NCBI GenBank assembly: GCA_009733775.1
Contig: WOGZ01000133.1
Location: forward strand, 22,412 to 86,411
DNA from: Alectoria sarmentosa
Lineage: Eukaryota > Ascomycota > Lecanoromycetes > Lecanorales > Parmeliaceae
Length of the DNA stretch: 64,000 bases
Direction of reading: 5' to 3'
Shown here: piece after piece, positions 34,958-46,777 of the stretch
How the letters are laid out: each line of letters starts with the position of its first letter
How positions within the stretch are numbered: position 1 is the first letter of the stretch
Program-made: the position numbers and the translations under genes
The notes under the pieces: model-generated
The model's input: only the letters and a program-made list of their open reading frames with translations
Told to the model about the DNA's origin: nothing
The model's database searches: none

Positions 34958-35201
34958 TTTGAAAATATGAAAGAGGGCTGTTGGTGTGATTGGACATTTC
35001 GATGAACAAAATGAGTACAAAAAGTCCTCACGGATAGGGGAAATGACCATTAGTTGCTAAGCTGATTGGGGCCTCTAGCCGTCACCCTCTGCCCCCAAAA
35101 AACCAGAGTTCTTTCGCACTACCAAGCTCTTGCATATTGTTGCCTCCACTTATCCGGACCGTAGAGACCAAATCATGGTCCTCAGCCCCCAGGCCATTTT
35201 T

Positions 35202-35716
35202 CTACTCGTCCCTGCATTCGTACAGTGCAAGCCACATATTTCCCGGCACCGCCATTGCCTCGTGCTTCAAACCTTTCAGACCTCCACGCATCCAGATCGC
35301 GGACATCATCCCAACAGTGATTGTCCAAATGACAATGTTGACGCTGGGACGCAAATATCGTCATTTCTTTCCGTCACCGCGTTGCTGTAACACAAGATAA
35401 AGCTGAGCAACACACTGAAGATGAAATGCGTGGCCATGGCACGGCGTTGTTTGGTACGATCCGTTGTGACTATATTGATCGCACCAGCGATGGAGCTGAG
35501 ATAGATTGCATCCGCGGCAAGCGCAAAAGCCATCATCGCCATGCCCGAGGGGTATGGCTCGGAGTACGTCAGGAGCCTGCAAGGTTTAGAAGGATCGTAA
35601 GGCTTGGACCGCTTGGAATTTTCATACTAACTGACGACGGTGATGCCGGTGACTAGGATCGTAGCGTTGACAAGGCCTAGGATAATGAATGAACGAAGAG
35701 GCGGTATGTCCGACAT
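35202..35716 (-). pseudogene. small multi-pass membrane protein, probably frameshifted
   Basis: Three pieces of one membrane protein lie in order on the complementary strand: MSDIPPLRSFIILGLVNATILVTGITVV (first TM), then LLTYSEPYPSGMAMMAFALAAD and FIFSVLLSFILCYSNA (second and third TM), then NIVIWTITVGMMSAIWMRGG and a C-terminal MAVPGNMWLALYEC ending at TAG 35202. A TAG interrupts after the first piece, and the last piece is in a different frame; none of the GT-AG pairs I tried (GTTAGT, GTCAGT, GTGACG donors with TGCAG or CCCAG acceptors) keeps phase. It is either a pseudogene with two lesions or unusually spliced. Family unknown. Confidence 0.45.
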
Positions 35717-37189
35717 GTTTGATCGTGGGCTGGTTGATAGTCTCCTGGTTGTTTTGCAGTGCGGACAAGAGATTGACGGGCTCGTCGTGTCGATTACTGT
35801 GGTTTTGTGATTCTTGTGGTACGGTAAAGCCGAGGGACCCAAGGTGGCATACCTATTTGCTATCTATATATGCCATCGGTCATTGAGAATTATTGGGTCT
35901 GAGAACATGCTGCTTGCCGAAACAAGACACTGAAATGCCCAGTAGCAGACACGATGGAAATGATGATTCAGAAGTATTTCTTTTTTCAGAAGGGATGTTT
36001 GCCTAAAAGGATTCTCGTTTGAGACAACGGTCCTGAGCGCGACAACTCTCAAGCTCTACGACAACTTTGTGGAGAAACATTGCAAGGACGGTGCTATTCC
36101 CCAGAGACACCGGATCAGTCCCCTCTCAGCAGGAGCGAAGCTGAGACGCCTTGCTCATTGCGGTCACATCTGACGGGAATACTTGTGGAACCATTAGGAA
36201 ATGTGAGTGCAATTCAACGACTAGATTCATACACGTGATATTGTTTCCTCTTCACGTCCCTGTCAAGGACCGAAGGGCCTGCTGCTCTTCAAGTGACGCC
36301 TGGCGCAAGTTTCCTGATCGGAGGAAGCAAATATGATGCTGGCTGCTCTCCCAGCCCAAGGGTCACCTGCCACAGGCGAATGTTCGACTGATCTAGAACG
36401 CATCCTTCTCTTACAAGACAGTCTACAGGTTACTCGTCACGGCTCTCATCTCACGTTTCAACGCTGTAACAAACACCCCCGTACATCTAGACCGCTGAGA
36501 GCATGCTGCAGGTGAGCATCGATCATGCTAACCAATTCCCAACAGAAGAAGAAGTCTCTGACCGTTGGACCAGTTACGAGTGGTCTGCTAAATATAATAC
36601 CAATTCAGAGGAAGCGGCAAACACAAATGACTCAGACGGAAAATAACATTCAACGCGGTACTGTCTGTCATTGGACTAAACGCAAGTACATGGATCGTGC
36701 TCAAGAGCGCAATAGGGCTCATGGCGACTGTGGCCAAGAACGTCGCCTACCACAAAACTCCGGTTTGATGGAATAGATTTGTGTCGACGATAGCGGTGAG
36801 GGTCGTGATAGCGACTAGGCTGACGAAACCAAGGAGCGCAGAGGTTCGCACTCTGGTGCAGGCGATTCCTCAGCTTGCCTTGTTACAGTCTCTTCGGGAC
36901 TGGGAATAGAAGTGCTTTTCATGTTGGCGTTGCTCGTGCGGCGCTGGAGGTAGAGCCGGACGATGATAACAAGGGCAAGGCCGTCCCATGCCCGGACCGG
37001 TCATTCGGCTTCGTCAGCCTGATTTCTCTAATTTCCTTAACAACATCATCGGTCGCTACATATTCCGCAGCACTGATACTCAGAGACTTGAGATTCCCTA
37101 GCCCTAGGTACCGATTCAAAGTGATCAAACCGAGCATTGCGCTACTGCAACCACGCAATCGATACATTGACCGAGCAAGACGCTTTCTC
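35717..37189. other. intergenic region between two inverted membrane-gene copies
   Basis: About 1.5 kb without an intact gene. Hydrophobic frames occur on both strands near 36750-36830 (minus, FVSLVAITTLTAIV) and 37010-37080 (plus), which may be further remains of the same membrane family, but the frames are broken. Confidence 0.35.
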
Positions 37190-37391
37190 TCTCTGGAGAC
37201 TGATCGGTTCCATGGTCATTCGTGAAACGATACCTTCGACATGGATGCGTGGAGGCACGGAGGTATTAAAGCTCGAGATGAACGCGGTGCCGGGAAAACT
37301 TTGGCACATTGTGTACGTAGGCATAAAAATTTCTGGAACCGGAATCAATTGTACCAGGCTGAGCTCAGTCGGACGAGTACCCGCAGAGTAA
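37190..37391 (+). pseudogene. fragment paralogous to the membrane protein at 35.2-35.7 kb
   Basis: The plus strand reads ETIPSTWMRGGTEVLKLEMN followed by AVPGKLWHIVYVGI, matching the C-terminal AIWMRGGLKGLKHEAMAVPG and NMWLALYEC of the minus-strand copy. DNA identity is visible around the TGGATGCGTGGAGG and GCGGTGCCGGGAAA blocks. The two lie in opposite orientation about 1.6 kb apart. No complete frame could be rebuilt upstream. Confidence 0.4.
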
Positions 37392-38170
37392 TCTCCTCGA
37401 GCCAGGCTCATACTAGCGACAGGAATACGGGGAGCGGGGATGTTGAAGCGCATGGCTGAAGATATGCAAGAATGTAGGGAGATGGCAATGGAAAGGAGCA
37501 CTGACAGACTTGTCAGCGTTTCGCCCTTGAGTATGGTTTGCCTCTTGGGTCAGAAGATCAGTATGGTGTGCTGTCACCTTGCATCTTAAAGCGCTACGAC
37601 TGTGCAAATGCAAGCATATCCCAGCGTAGCTATTATCTATTGGAAAGAAAAAGCTCCGCAGAAGCCGGCTTGTTGTTCTATAGGTACTTCTACCTTGTCC
37701 TTAGAGCAGTCCCCCAAATGAAGCTAGGCTCAACAAAGAAACGGAGCACGCGATCAGATTTTCTTGCCTACGAAACGCCGCTGGAAAGTCGATGCTTGAG
37801 AAACTACAATGACCATGAAAGTGATCTCTTAGGGCATGGTAGAGTATGACTATCAAAGAGCAGACAATGTGGTGATGTGTTGAGATGCAGGGGTATCTTT
37901 GTGCCAAGCCGTTAGCAGCAGACCTTACTTTAGCAAGGAACGAGCCCTCGGAGGTCAGGTTTGGCTTTGGCTTTGCCCACGAGTAAAATCCACAACTTTC
38001 TGTCATGCAATTTTCAACCTCACTCTTCTCTCTCTACGGAGCGCTTTTTGGTCCTTTCATATTCTCCAGTCCCATTATTATCTAATCGAAACATTTTCCT
38101 TACAGCTAATTGTCGACTGAGACACAATTGAAAAACATTCCGAGCCTCTGCGGTGTTGACCAGGCAAGCA
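37392..38170. other. intergenic region upstream of the CorA-type transporter
   Basis: About 0.8 kb; nothing supported. The final 150 bp are pyrimidine-rich, as in many fungal promoters. Confidence 0.4.
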
Positions 38171-40926
38171 ATGGCAGCGCCCACTCCGCAGGGTGGTGCA
38201 GGACCATCAGACCGTGAAAGCTCTACAGGTCCGAGTCCTCCGGCTCCTCGTCGACCGACGGAAGGACTGCTGAACACTCAGTCCACTACGGATGTGCTCG
38301 CGGCAGCACAAGGAGACCCAAACGCGATAAGCAAGAGGCGAAACCACCGAGGGGGGAAAAAGAAGAAGAAGAATCGCCGGCAGTCATTCTTGCCTGCAGC
38401 AGTAGAAGAAGGTGAAGAGGCGGACCCCGCGAGGTCAAGTCAAAACCTACATGAACCTGCGAGCTCCACAAACCCAAGGCCACCCTTTTATAGGTTGGGT
38501 CAGTCTAGTGGGCGTAACTTGAGCGAGACCAGTCTTGACAGCAACGCGCTCTTAGATCATCGGTAGATATGTTTACTACACCGTTGATCCTTGACCGAAG
38601 ATTGAGCTGACAAACTATCGCAGAGATCACCCACCATTGCGCCAGCGTAGAGAAAGTCGAGTTAACCCAAGCGCCTTTGGGAGAACAGAGGCAATGCAGT
38701 ACAGGCCCCCTCACCCGCATCGACGTTCTTCCTACGAAGCTCAAAATGGCCGGCCGAGACAGACCCGCGCACATGACTCATCAGGCGACGAGAGCGAAGC
38801 GAATCGTCCAGTGACAACAGATCGTACTCCTCTATTGACATCAGCCAACGGTGGAGCATCACCGTCGCACAGGTCCGGCTACGGATTGATTTCAGCTCAA
38901 GGGCAGGGTGGTCGCCGTGATTCTCAGCATGGACGTAGTTCTGCAGCAACTTCCAGCTCAAGCAATCACCGAAGAAGAACACCAAGTCGCCAGCCTTCCC
39001 ACCATGTCAACAACCCGTCCTCTGTTCCCAACAGCCCTAAGCTGGGACCTAATATGGGCTATGATGATGTTATGGTTACTGGTTCATTTGCGCCTAGATC
39101 TCCAGAAGACAGACGTGGCCACAATCACATGAATGACCAGTTGATTGACATAGATGGTGACGGCAATAACGCGTTTGCGAACTCCTCACCACCAAAATCA
39201 AGGAATGGCTCTTACGATCAGCGACGACATACTATTGCCGTGCCGGCTGAAGAAGATGTGTGCTTTCCCATAGAAGGAATGTCAACGATAGGAGAGGACG
39301 AGTACATGAACCAAGACCAGGGTTCAAACGAGCCTCAGGGACAACGGAGAAGAAGAGCTTTCCGGTGGCCAGATTTGTCGGTCCTCGACGAATGGAGCCG
39401 GGAAGAGAAGGAGGTGCGAAGTGAGGGTATCCGCGCAAAGAAGATCAGCGAGCCGGTTCTTGTTGGCGGCAGGTTAAGGCCGCAAAAACACGGGTGGCAT
39501 CGCGCAGAAGAAGACGCTCCTTACAGATTCACATATTTCAATGAAGAGTTCACGAGCACCATACACAGTCATACGATATCCGAGCTTTTACAACCTGGTC
39601 AAGATTTCAGAGAGCTATTCATTCCAGATCCGCCAGAATTAAGTGATGAGTCCTCCGATGATGAAGACTTGATGAGCCATCAAGGCACTACGAATGCCCG
39701 AGGCGAATTGAGTCCCAACACCCAATCGAGGCTAGGAACGAGGCATTCGTCGATAATCGGTGAATCCAAAATCCAATCTCCAGAGCGTTCAGGTGATGCT
39801 ACGCCTTCACAATCCAACGCGCCTTTGCGAGGTGAAAAACCTAAGCGGCATGGCGAAAGACCAACTTTCTGGCTTGACGTGCTTTGCCCAACAGAGACGG
39901 AAATGAGGGTCATTGCAAAGACCTTTGGAATCCACCCTCTCACGGCCGAGGATATTTTGGTGCAAGAAGCCCGCGAAAAGGTTGAACTGTTCAGGAATTA
40001 CTACTTTGTCAATTACCGTACTTTCGAGCAAGACACGAGTAGCGAAGACTATCTTGAGCCAGTCAACATGTATGTGGTCGTCTTCCGTGAGGGTGTCATC
40101 AGCTTCCATTTCTCCATGACTCCACATCCGGCTAATGTGCGTCGACGAATTCGCCAACTGAAGGAATACGTAATCATGAGCTCTGACTGGATCTCATATG
40201 CCCTTATCGACGACATCACAGATGTCTTCGCCCCACTCATCCAAGCAATTGAAGAGGAAGTCGATGACATCGACGATTCTATTCTGAAATTGCACTCTGG
40301 AAGCAAAGAAGAGCAGAATGAAAAGGCTAATAAAGCAGCGAAGACCGACGACGGGAAATCAGAATTCGGAGAACAATCGTCTGGCGGTGACATGCTTAGA
40401 CGCGTCGGTGAAGGCAGAAAGAAGGTCATGTTGCTGTATCGACTCCTAGGCAATAAAGCAGACGTTATCAAGGGCTTCGCCAAGAGATGTAACGAGCGTT
40501 GGGAAATTGCACCAAGAAGCGATATCGGGCTGTACCTGGGCGACATCCAGGACCACATCCTAACGATGACCAGCAACCTCAGTCATTACGAGACGCTGCT
40601 TTCTCGAGCCCATTCAAATTACCTCGCTCAGATCAACATTCGTATGAACGAGCGCCAGGAGCAGACTGCGGACGTCTTGGGAAAGTTGACCGTTCTCGGT
40701 ACGATTGTCTTGCCTATGAACATCGTAACTGGTATGTGGGGAATGAACGTAATGGTACCTGGGCAGGATGCCGAGAACCTGATATGGTTTTGGTCAAGTA
40801 TGTCAACCTCTAGCGATGCATTTATTCGTGATCAGATTGCTAACCACGACCATAGTCACTGCTGGTCTGTTGGTATTTGGAACCTCGTGCTTCTTCATTG
40901 CGAAGAGAGTGTACGGTATTGTCTGA
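38171..40926 (+). CDS. mnr2: CorA-family Mg2+ transporter of the Mnr2/Alr1 type
   Basis: Model: join(38171..38562, 38624..40797, 40856..40926), 878 aa. The N-terminal 350 residues are disordered and basic/serine-rich with a GGKKKKKNRRQS patch. The conserved cytoplasmic domain follows (FRWPDLSVLDEW, then FWLDVLCPTETEMRVIAKTF and SFHFSMTPHP). The signature is GMWGMNV near residue 835, ending the first TM helix; a 58-nt intron (GTATGT to CATAG, branch CTAAC) leads to the last exon with the second TM (ITAGLLVFGTSCFFIAKRVYG), so reading through the intron gives a false C terminus. The 61-nt first intron joins LLDH to RDHPPLRQ. The long N terminus resembles vacuolar Mnr2 more than plasma-membrane Alr1; location is inference. 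Confidence 0.92.
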
Positions 40927-41299
40927 ACAAAGTACTCAAGAAAATTGCAAGGTGCATGGTGATCTATTTGAAAGGGGCGAAAGAAATATCGCATGAGGCG
41001 CGACTGCATAGCGAAGGATCGGCTCAGAATGACTCTTCTTGGACATGACTGTTGATGGACTTCTGCCACGTTTATAAAACAATAGTGTATATAGAATTTA
41101 ATTGTGTGTAAATATCACTAAAAGTAGTTCACTTCCCCTGAGGTGCAGCCCACAGACACGAAAATTGAATCTCCAGCACAGCCCATGGCACCATCCCTGA
41201 TAAGGCAATCCGTAAACACTCACCTGCCGCACCTCGCATCCCAAATATCCCCCCATCTGCATTCTTTCTGCGGAAATCCATCCGCTCTACCCCACAATC

Positions 41300-41896
41300 A
41301 TGGCACCCCCAACCCCCCTCTCCGTAGCCACCAACTCAATCAACCGCCTCCTCAAAGAAGAATCATCCTACCGCACCGAACTGGCAACCCAGCAACGGCG
41401 CGTAGATAAGCTGCAAGCCGGCGGCGGTGAGAGCGACGACGATGTCGGGAATATGGATTTCAGGTTGAGGCAAGAGGTACGAACATTTCAACTCGTCCAT
41501 GTTTGTTCGATGCGTGAGTGAGCGAGCGTTTTGTGTGCTGCTATATGCCCAGGTGATGTCGTCTTGTCGGCAAGATTCATCATGCCCGGGACGGGACTTT
41601 TGGTAATCTGACGTTCTTGGCGTGGATAGAAACAAGCGGTCGAGGAGACGAAGGCGGTGTTTGGGCCCTTGCGGGAGAGGATATCGGGGGCGGTGGAGAA
41701 GTTGGAGGGTTTGCTGGTGGGTTCTTCTCCCTGTTACATCATTGATTGTTTAGGAAATGAATTCGGATCTCTTTTGTGTTTGATGTGAGAAGCTGATTTC
41801 GGGTTGTGCAATGCTCAGGCATCTGGTAAGACTTCTGATGGACCAGAGGTTGAGGCAGCAAAAGACGCCGTGGCGAGGGCGAAGGCGAGTTCGTGA
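41300..41896 (+). CDS. tubulin-binding cofactor A (TBCA/Rbl2-like)
   Basis: Model: join(41300..41476, 41640..41726, 41819..41896), 113 aa, the normal size of this three-helix protein. MAPPTPLSVATNSINRLLKE is helix 1, KQAVEETKAVFGPLRERI helix 2 (after a 163-nt intron, GTACGA to GATAG), and a short third exon from a 92-nt intron completes helix 3 (EAAKDAVARAKASS). Cofactor A binds free beta-tubulin during tubulin folding (family knowledge). It converges on THO subunit 7 with 86 bp between the two stops. Confidence 0.9.
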
Positions 41897-41982
41897 GGAT
41901 AGTGGTAGGGAACGATGTTCACGAAGCATGCGGTAGAGCGCGGTGTCTTGTAAAATAACAGGCTTTATCAAGGGTATCACGA

Positions 41983-43113
41983 CTATGTAGTATCCATTTG
42001 CTCTGTCCGCTGCCTTTCCAAATGCTCATCATCCTGTTCACCATCCTCTTTCCCATCCTCGGCAACGAGGCCTTCAACCGGTGCTGCAACGGCATGTTCC
42101 GGCTCAGCAGCCAGCTCGCCATCCTCTGCCATTTCTTCATCCTCTACCGCTGGAACGTCGTCCTCTTCCTCCACCATGTCATCTGCATTCTGCGAGCTCC
42201 GTAACGGCGACTTGCCCCGTCCTGAGGGATCCCTTTCGACCGACAGCCCCCCGGGCGTGCCGACCTCTTGCTCCTGACTCGTCCCATGCATTGGCGTCGT
42301 CCCACCGGTCTCACGATAAGGTGTACCCACACCGCTACTCCTCCCCCTCTGATCGTCATCTCCATCCTCTCTCTCCTCCATGCCCTCTCGCCTCTCCACC
42401 TCTTCCTTCTCGTCTCTGATCAACCGCCTGAGCTGCATGCCCTCCTCGATGATCCTTCCAAACTGCTGTCGCCTCTCCGACCATGTTTGTGCATACTCCT
42501 GACTCTCCCTCTCCAAGTCCGCGATTTCTGCATTCAGCTTGGCAAGATTGGCGTGCTGGTCTTCTCTCGGCCGCAGCAGGCGGTTGCTGGTGATTTTCTC
42601 AGCCAGATCATCGTATTCTTTCCGTACAGCGAGTGTTCGTTGCGCATCTTCTAACTGCACGTGCAAGTCTGCAGTATTGTCTCGGACCGCTTGCGCCGTG
42701 GCTTGTATCTTCAATTTCTCAGCAGCATATCGTTCGCGTTCTCTGACGTTGCTCGTAAGGAGGAACTGGATGCGTGTGATGCTGCTTTCGAAAGCGGCAA
42801 AGTCTAGAAGCGTGTCTTCACGCCATTGGCGGCGCTCGTCGAGTTGCTGTTGTTTCTCCTTCTCATGGGCCGCCGCTGCTTCGTCTGCAGCTGAGGCATC
42901 GGGTGGTGGCGTTGGGGGCAGAGTCAGTGGGATGGATAAGAGGGAAGCGGAGGAGAGGAGGCGTTTGGTAATGCGCTTGAAGGGTTTTTCTTCGACGTTG
43001 AGGAGGCGGGATTTGTGGAGGGCATCTGGCCGTTGTGAGGTTGGGGGTTTGGGCAAGTGTCAATTGGAAGACTCACCCTCTTCAGCTTGGTCCAGCAGCT
43101 CGTAGGAAGACAT
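41983..43113 (-). CDS. THO complex subunit 7 (THOC7/Mft1-like)
   Basis: Model: complement(join(41983..43025, 43077..43113)), 359 aa. A 37-nt first exon encodes MSSYELLDQAEE, and a 51-nt intron (GTGAGT to GCCAG) joins DALHKSRLLNVEEKPFKRI, the conserved start of fungal Tho7. A long coiled coil follows (about 70-230: ERRQWREDTLLDFAAFESSI, DLAEKITSNRLL, ADLERESQEYAQTW), then a strongly acidic low-complexity tail. THO couples transcription to mRNP packaging and export in the nucleus (family knowledge). Confidence 0.86.
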
Positions 43114-43281
43114 GGATTCAAACTCTTTGACCCCTAAGAGTACCTTAGGATACCTCAGGTGCTCAATTTGCGCGCTGAAAATATCTTTTTGAGAAGAATA
43201 TTAATTTATTTGTGCACTTTGTACACTTTGTGCAAGTCGACGAATCAGAGAGCTGCTGGCACTTGGCAGGAACCTGGGAGG
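43114..43281. other. left flank of foldback element
   Basis: Short 5' flank of the THOC7-like gene, ending at the left arm of the inverted repeat. Nothing else seen. Confidence 0.4.
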
Positions 43282-43736
43282 TTTAGCGTATTCATAACCC
43301 TCTTCGTCTCTTTGCAAGGCCGGTCGCCCCCACCACAGAGATTCAAATTTCAATTTTACGACTATAAGTCGGACTATACAGATTTGTAGACACAAATCGA
43401 GCGCTTTCTCGCCGCAACTTCAACGCTTCCAGAATATCGAAAATCCATAGGAAAACTATTACGTCATATACTGTTGAGTAAAGAAAAGAAAAAATCTTGA
43501 GATTTGAGCGACGCAGATCTTATCGCTCAAGATCAATTACATACAATTTTTTCTTGATGTCTACATTCTGGTAAATCAATAAAATAAATTACTGGAGTTT
43601 CACAATGGCATATGTATCCTTACGATTCTTGGAATTCTTATAATTTGAATCCGACTTGTAATTGTAAAGTTGAAATTTGAATCTTTGTGGGTTGGGGGCC
43701 TTGCCAAGAGACGAAGAGGATTATGAATACGCTAAA
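43282..43736. mobile_element. foldback / MITE-like element with long inverted arms
   Basis: The segment 43282-43373 is found again as its reverse complement at 43736-43645. Both arms begin TTTAGCGTATTCATAA and share CCTCTTCGTCTCTT, GCAAGGCC, AGATTCAAATTTCAA and AAGTCGGA. The outer ends are TTTAGCG and CGCTAAA. The roughly 270-bp centre is AT-rich without an ORF. Most arm differences are C/T or G/A transitions. I see no unambiguous target duplication. This arrangement fits a non-autonomous inverted-repeat transposon. Confidence 0.6.
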
Positions 43737-43907
43737 TGGCCGGGATCTCCCGAGGTCACTCCAAACTAAGATTCACTCAATAATGCCGCCTTTCTCTCTC
43801 TTTCATTTACACGCTCATGCTTTCTTACGGTACAATCACTAAGACTGTTTTGACACCCATTTTTCAGCTGTCTTTCTCTCCATTCAACCCCCGAAATTAT
43901 CATAGCG

Positions 43908-45202
43908 ATGTCTCCGTCATCACTCCTCAGGATGGCCAGCAGGGCGTGCATAAAGAATATACGATGTAAGTCGATTCTTGTCATGCATGCATACAGTCTT
44001 CTGTTAATACGTGATAGCGATCACCGATGTTGGAGATACACCCTATCGAATCGTTCGATCTGTTCTTCTTCGGATCGAGAATCCTGAACAACTTGTAAGC
44101 ATGAAATCTTTCCCAGGCTACTATGCTCTGTCATGCTGATTATCACTTTTAGAGAAAGATAGAGTTAGCATCACCCCAAATTTGCGGTCAAGACGGCGAG
44201 ATCTGGTTAGAATTCATCAAACGAGATGTACCGAATTGGGACAAGAAACCTTACGAACCAGAAAACCCTAAGAAGTGGTACAAGGCATACAAGAAGCTTG
44301 TCATGGACAGCCAGAAAGAGGTAGAGGACGACGCTGCAGAGTTGAAAGCCACGTTGGACCGCATCAAACACGATCAATCACTGCGCAAAGCCCAACAGGT
44401 TGAGCTGAGGGGCGTCAAAGTCCCCGAAGGAATGAAGAGCAATGGTCCTGTCATCAGCCTCTCCACGATGCCAACATTCTATGACAAAGGAACGAACCCT
44501 CCACCAGGAGAGAGGCAGCGTAAGAAAGATGGTGACGCCAAAGCCTTTGTCAGTAACAAAGGCAAGCTGGATCGATTTCGAAAGGAAGCAAGAGCTATGA
44601 GCCATTTTCAGAAACCCGCGAGGCGCCCTGGAATCTGGGCCCCTAGCGACATGAAGTTGAAACCTGCGTCAACTAACAGGACGATCATCACTGCACCGCG
44701 CATACTCATAGAGCAACATCGGAAAGCTGCAGTCCCCACCGCCTTCGATCCCTCTGTCAAGCCAGCTCTAATATTTGCTCCCAAGAGGAAGCGAGTAGAG
44801 CACGACGAGAAACCCCAACCAGGAGTCCTGTCTAACGAAGAAAGAGAGAAGAGACTCAGAGCGTTTACCAACCCATCAAGAAACAGCAACTCCACTCCCA
44901 CACAAGAAGCATCGACCCCACCGGTATCGGAATCCGCAACCTCACCTCCTCTCCACAGAGCAAGAATTCCCTCGCCCACCGCGCCCAAGCTTGCCACATC
45001 GCCTGTATCGAAAGTTGGAGTCACCCCCAGTTTCTCATCCCCACTGAAGCGCATGGATCGCGCCTCACCAGCCCCTGGTCACGGAGTACCGAGGGCAAAC
45101 ACCTCGAGTCCCAGCAATGGAGGCACTCGCCCAGCAATTCACCTGAAGAAGAAGGCTGCTACCGACGTCTTCATGCCAGCGAAACGACGGAAAATTGCTT
45201 GA
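43908..45202 (+). CDS. Elongin-A-like protein (RNA polymerase II SIII subunit A family)
   Basis: Model: join(43908..43965, 44018..44094, 44153..45202), 394 aa. Two small exons (MSPSSLLRMASRACIKNIR, then ITDVGDTPYRIVRSVLLRIE) splice in phase through introns of 52 and 58 nt to RKIELASPQICGQDGEIW. This rebuilds the Elongin-A domain: BC-box/F-box-like LLRMASRACI, PYxxVRxVLLRIENPEQL, SPQICGxDxEIWLEFIKRD and NWDKKP. The C-terminal 280 residues are disordered, with Ser/Pro-rich stretches and basic ends (KRKRVEHD and AKRRKIA) usable as nuclear signals. Elongin A with Elongin C promotes elongation or ubiquitylation of stalled Pol II (family knowledge). Confidence 0.88.
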
Positions 45203-45576
45203 ACGACTTCTTACTCTTTTTCTGGGAAGCTTTTGCATTTTAGCGTGGCGCTTGGGGCGTTAAGATTTGCATCGAGGTATCTGGAGCTTGACTCAATGGT
45301 CGGTTGACACAATGAATTGTACTCGCCTTTTGCTTGGAACACTACTACAGTTCTTTTGTCGCACATTCCCTGGCGTTGTACTGAGCACAAAGAATTAGAC
45401 GGTCTACCGTCATAATGCTCCCCTCTGTACCTCTATAAACCCTCAGCCTGCTCCAAATTTCTTCTTCTTTCTACATCCTCCACTCACACATTCAATCTCA
45501 AGCTTCGAAAGCAAAGCTTCCATCAACAACACCGCCAAAGCATTACTCAAAACCTTGGTTACATTCCACTGTCAAC
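45203..45576. promoter_or_regulatory. promoter and leader of the repeat-protein gene
   Basis: This 374-bp gap has a TATAAA at 45434-45439, about 140 bp before the ATG at 45577, followed by a CT-rich stretch, a typical fungal core promoter layout. No gene seen. Confidence 0.4.
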
Positions 45577-46420
45577 ATGCCGCGACGCACCGACCAGATG
45601 ACCTGCGATGTGAGTGAACGCGAGAACTTCGAGCGCGAAGAACCATACTACAAACACCACGCAGATCGGGAGTACATAGAGGAGTCTGCGTCTGAGATCG
45701 ACGGACGATTCTGACCGTGGCGGGCCTCGTACTGCTCGTTCTCGTGACATGTACTCTCATTATGCAAGCGGCCCAGATCGCGCTTATGGAGGTCATCATG
45801 CCATGGGAGGAGAGGATTATGAGGACTCATCTGACGAAAATTCTTTGACCGGCCAATTTGTTGGTCATCGTTCTGGGGGGACTCGTGGCCATCGTGGTAT
45901 GGTCAGAGAAGACTACGATTCTTTCGACAATGGTTATTTGGCTGTCGAGTCTACTGGTCGTCGTTTTGGAGAAACTCGTGGTCACCGTGGAATGCGTGGA
46001 CTAAATTACGAATACTCCTTTGACGATGACTCATTGACCGGAGAGTACACTGGTGGGGGAGCTCCGGGCCAGCGTGAAAAGGGGCCTCCGTACTCCCGTG
46101 GAACAGGCCGTCGATATTCCGGCACTTCGACTGAGGAGTTCACCGACGATGAATCTGATTATCGTCCTCGCGGCGCTCGAAGTGGAATGGAGGTCTCAGC
46201 TTCCTATGGTACACCTTCTTCTCGTCGTCGGGAACTCTCGCCTTCTCCCCGTCGTGGGGGAATGTATCCCATTGGCCGTGCAGGATCCGTTGACTATTCG
46301 GGTTTGGAAGCCGGATTAGGTGGACACATTCCTGGCCTTCGTCAGTATGGAAGTCAGCGCGACGCTGGCTTGTATGGGCACTCCGCCGGCGGTAGAGACT
46401 CGAATCGTTGCCGCTATTGA
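45577..46420 (+). CDS. hypothetical Gly/Arg/Ser-rich repeat protein
   Basis: Model: join(45577..45609, 45680..46420), 257 aa. Exon 1 (MPRRTDQMTCD) joins RSLRLRSTDD through a 70-nt intron (GTGAGT to CATAG). The protein is low-complexity: Asp/Glu/Tyr-rich blocks alternate with Gly/Arg blocks, and a unit of about 40 residues recurs (GGTRGHRGM, then GETRGHRGMRG, each followed by YDSF/YEYSF with an acidic run). The C-terminal part is Arg/Ser/Pro-rich (SSRRRELSPSPRRGG). There is no signal peptide or TM segment. RG-rich character could suggest RNA binding, but no domain supports it. Not recognised. Confidence 0.5.
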
Positions 46421-46777
46421 GACGTGGCTATCAGGGAAGGGCTGGGAGTGGGTGGAGCCCTTGTAGGGCGCTATTCTTGAGTATTGTTTGACAATTGGTC
46501 AGATGTGTCCTTGCCTCATGCTGTTGCAGCGAAGTATTGGGCACGTGGTGAGCGTCTGCCAGCAAAGGTTGTTTGAGCTCTGATAGATAGACTGCTAGAG
46601 CAATGCATGCATCGGATTTTCTGAATTGCTTCCGCCTCTGTCTACCAATGGCTGTCATGTCGTCGTAATGGTCTTGCTCATTTACACCTATCATCCATAG
46701 TTGGCCTCTTCGTCAGAGGGTGGCAAACATTGCTCCGTGCTCGTTCCCCACCATTCTCCTCTCTCTCCCCACCCCGC
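46421..46777. other. convergent intergenic region
   Basis: 3' flanks of the repeat-protein gene and RUB1; no gene seen. Confidence 0.4.

Noticed and set aside
38662..38985. minus-strand ORF opposite the transporter gene
   Set aside because: It is a shadow of the serine/arginine-rich coding sequence on the other strand.
40798..41048. longer C terminus of the CorA-type transporter by reading through the last intron
   Set aside because: The read-through loses the second TM helix; splicing 40797 to 40856 restores it in phase with a good branch point.
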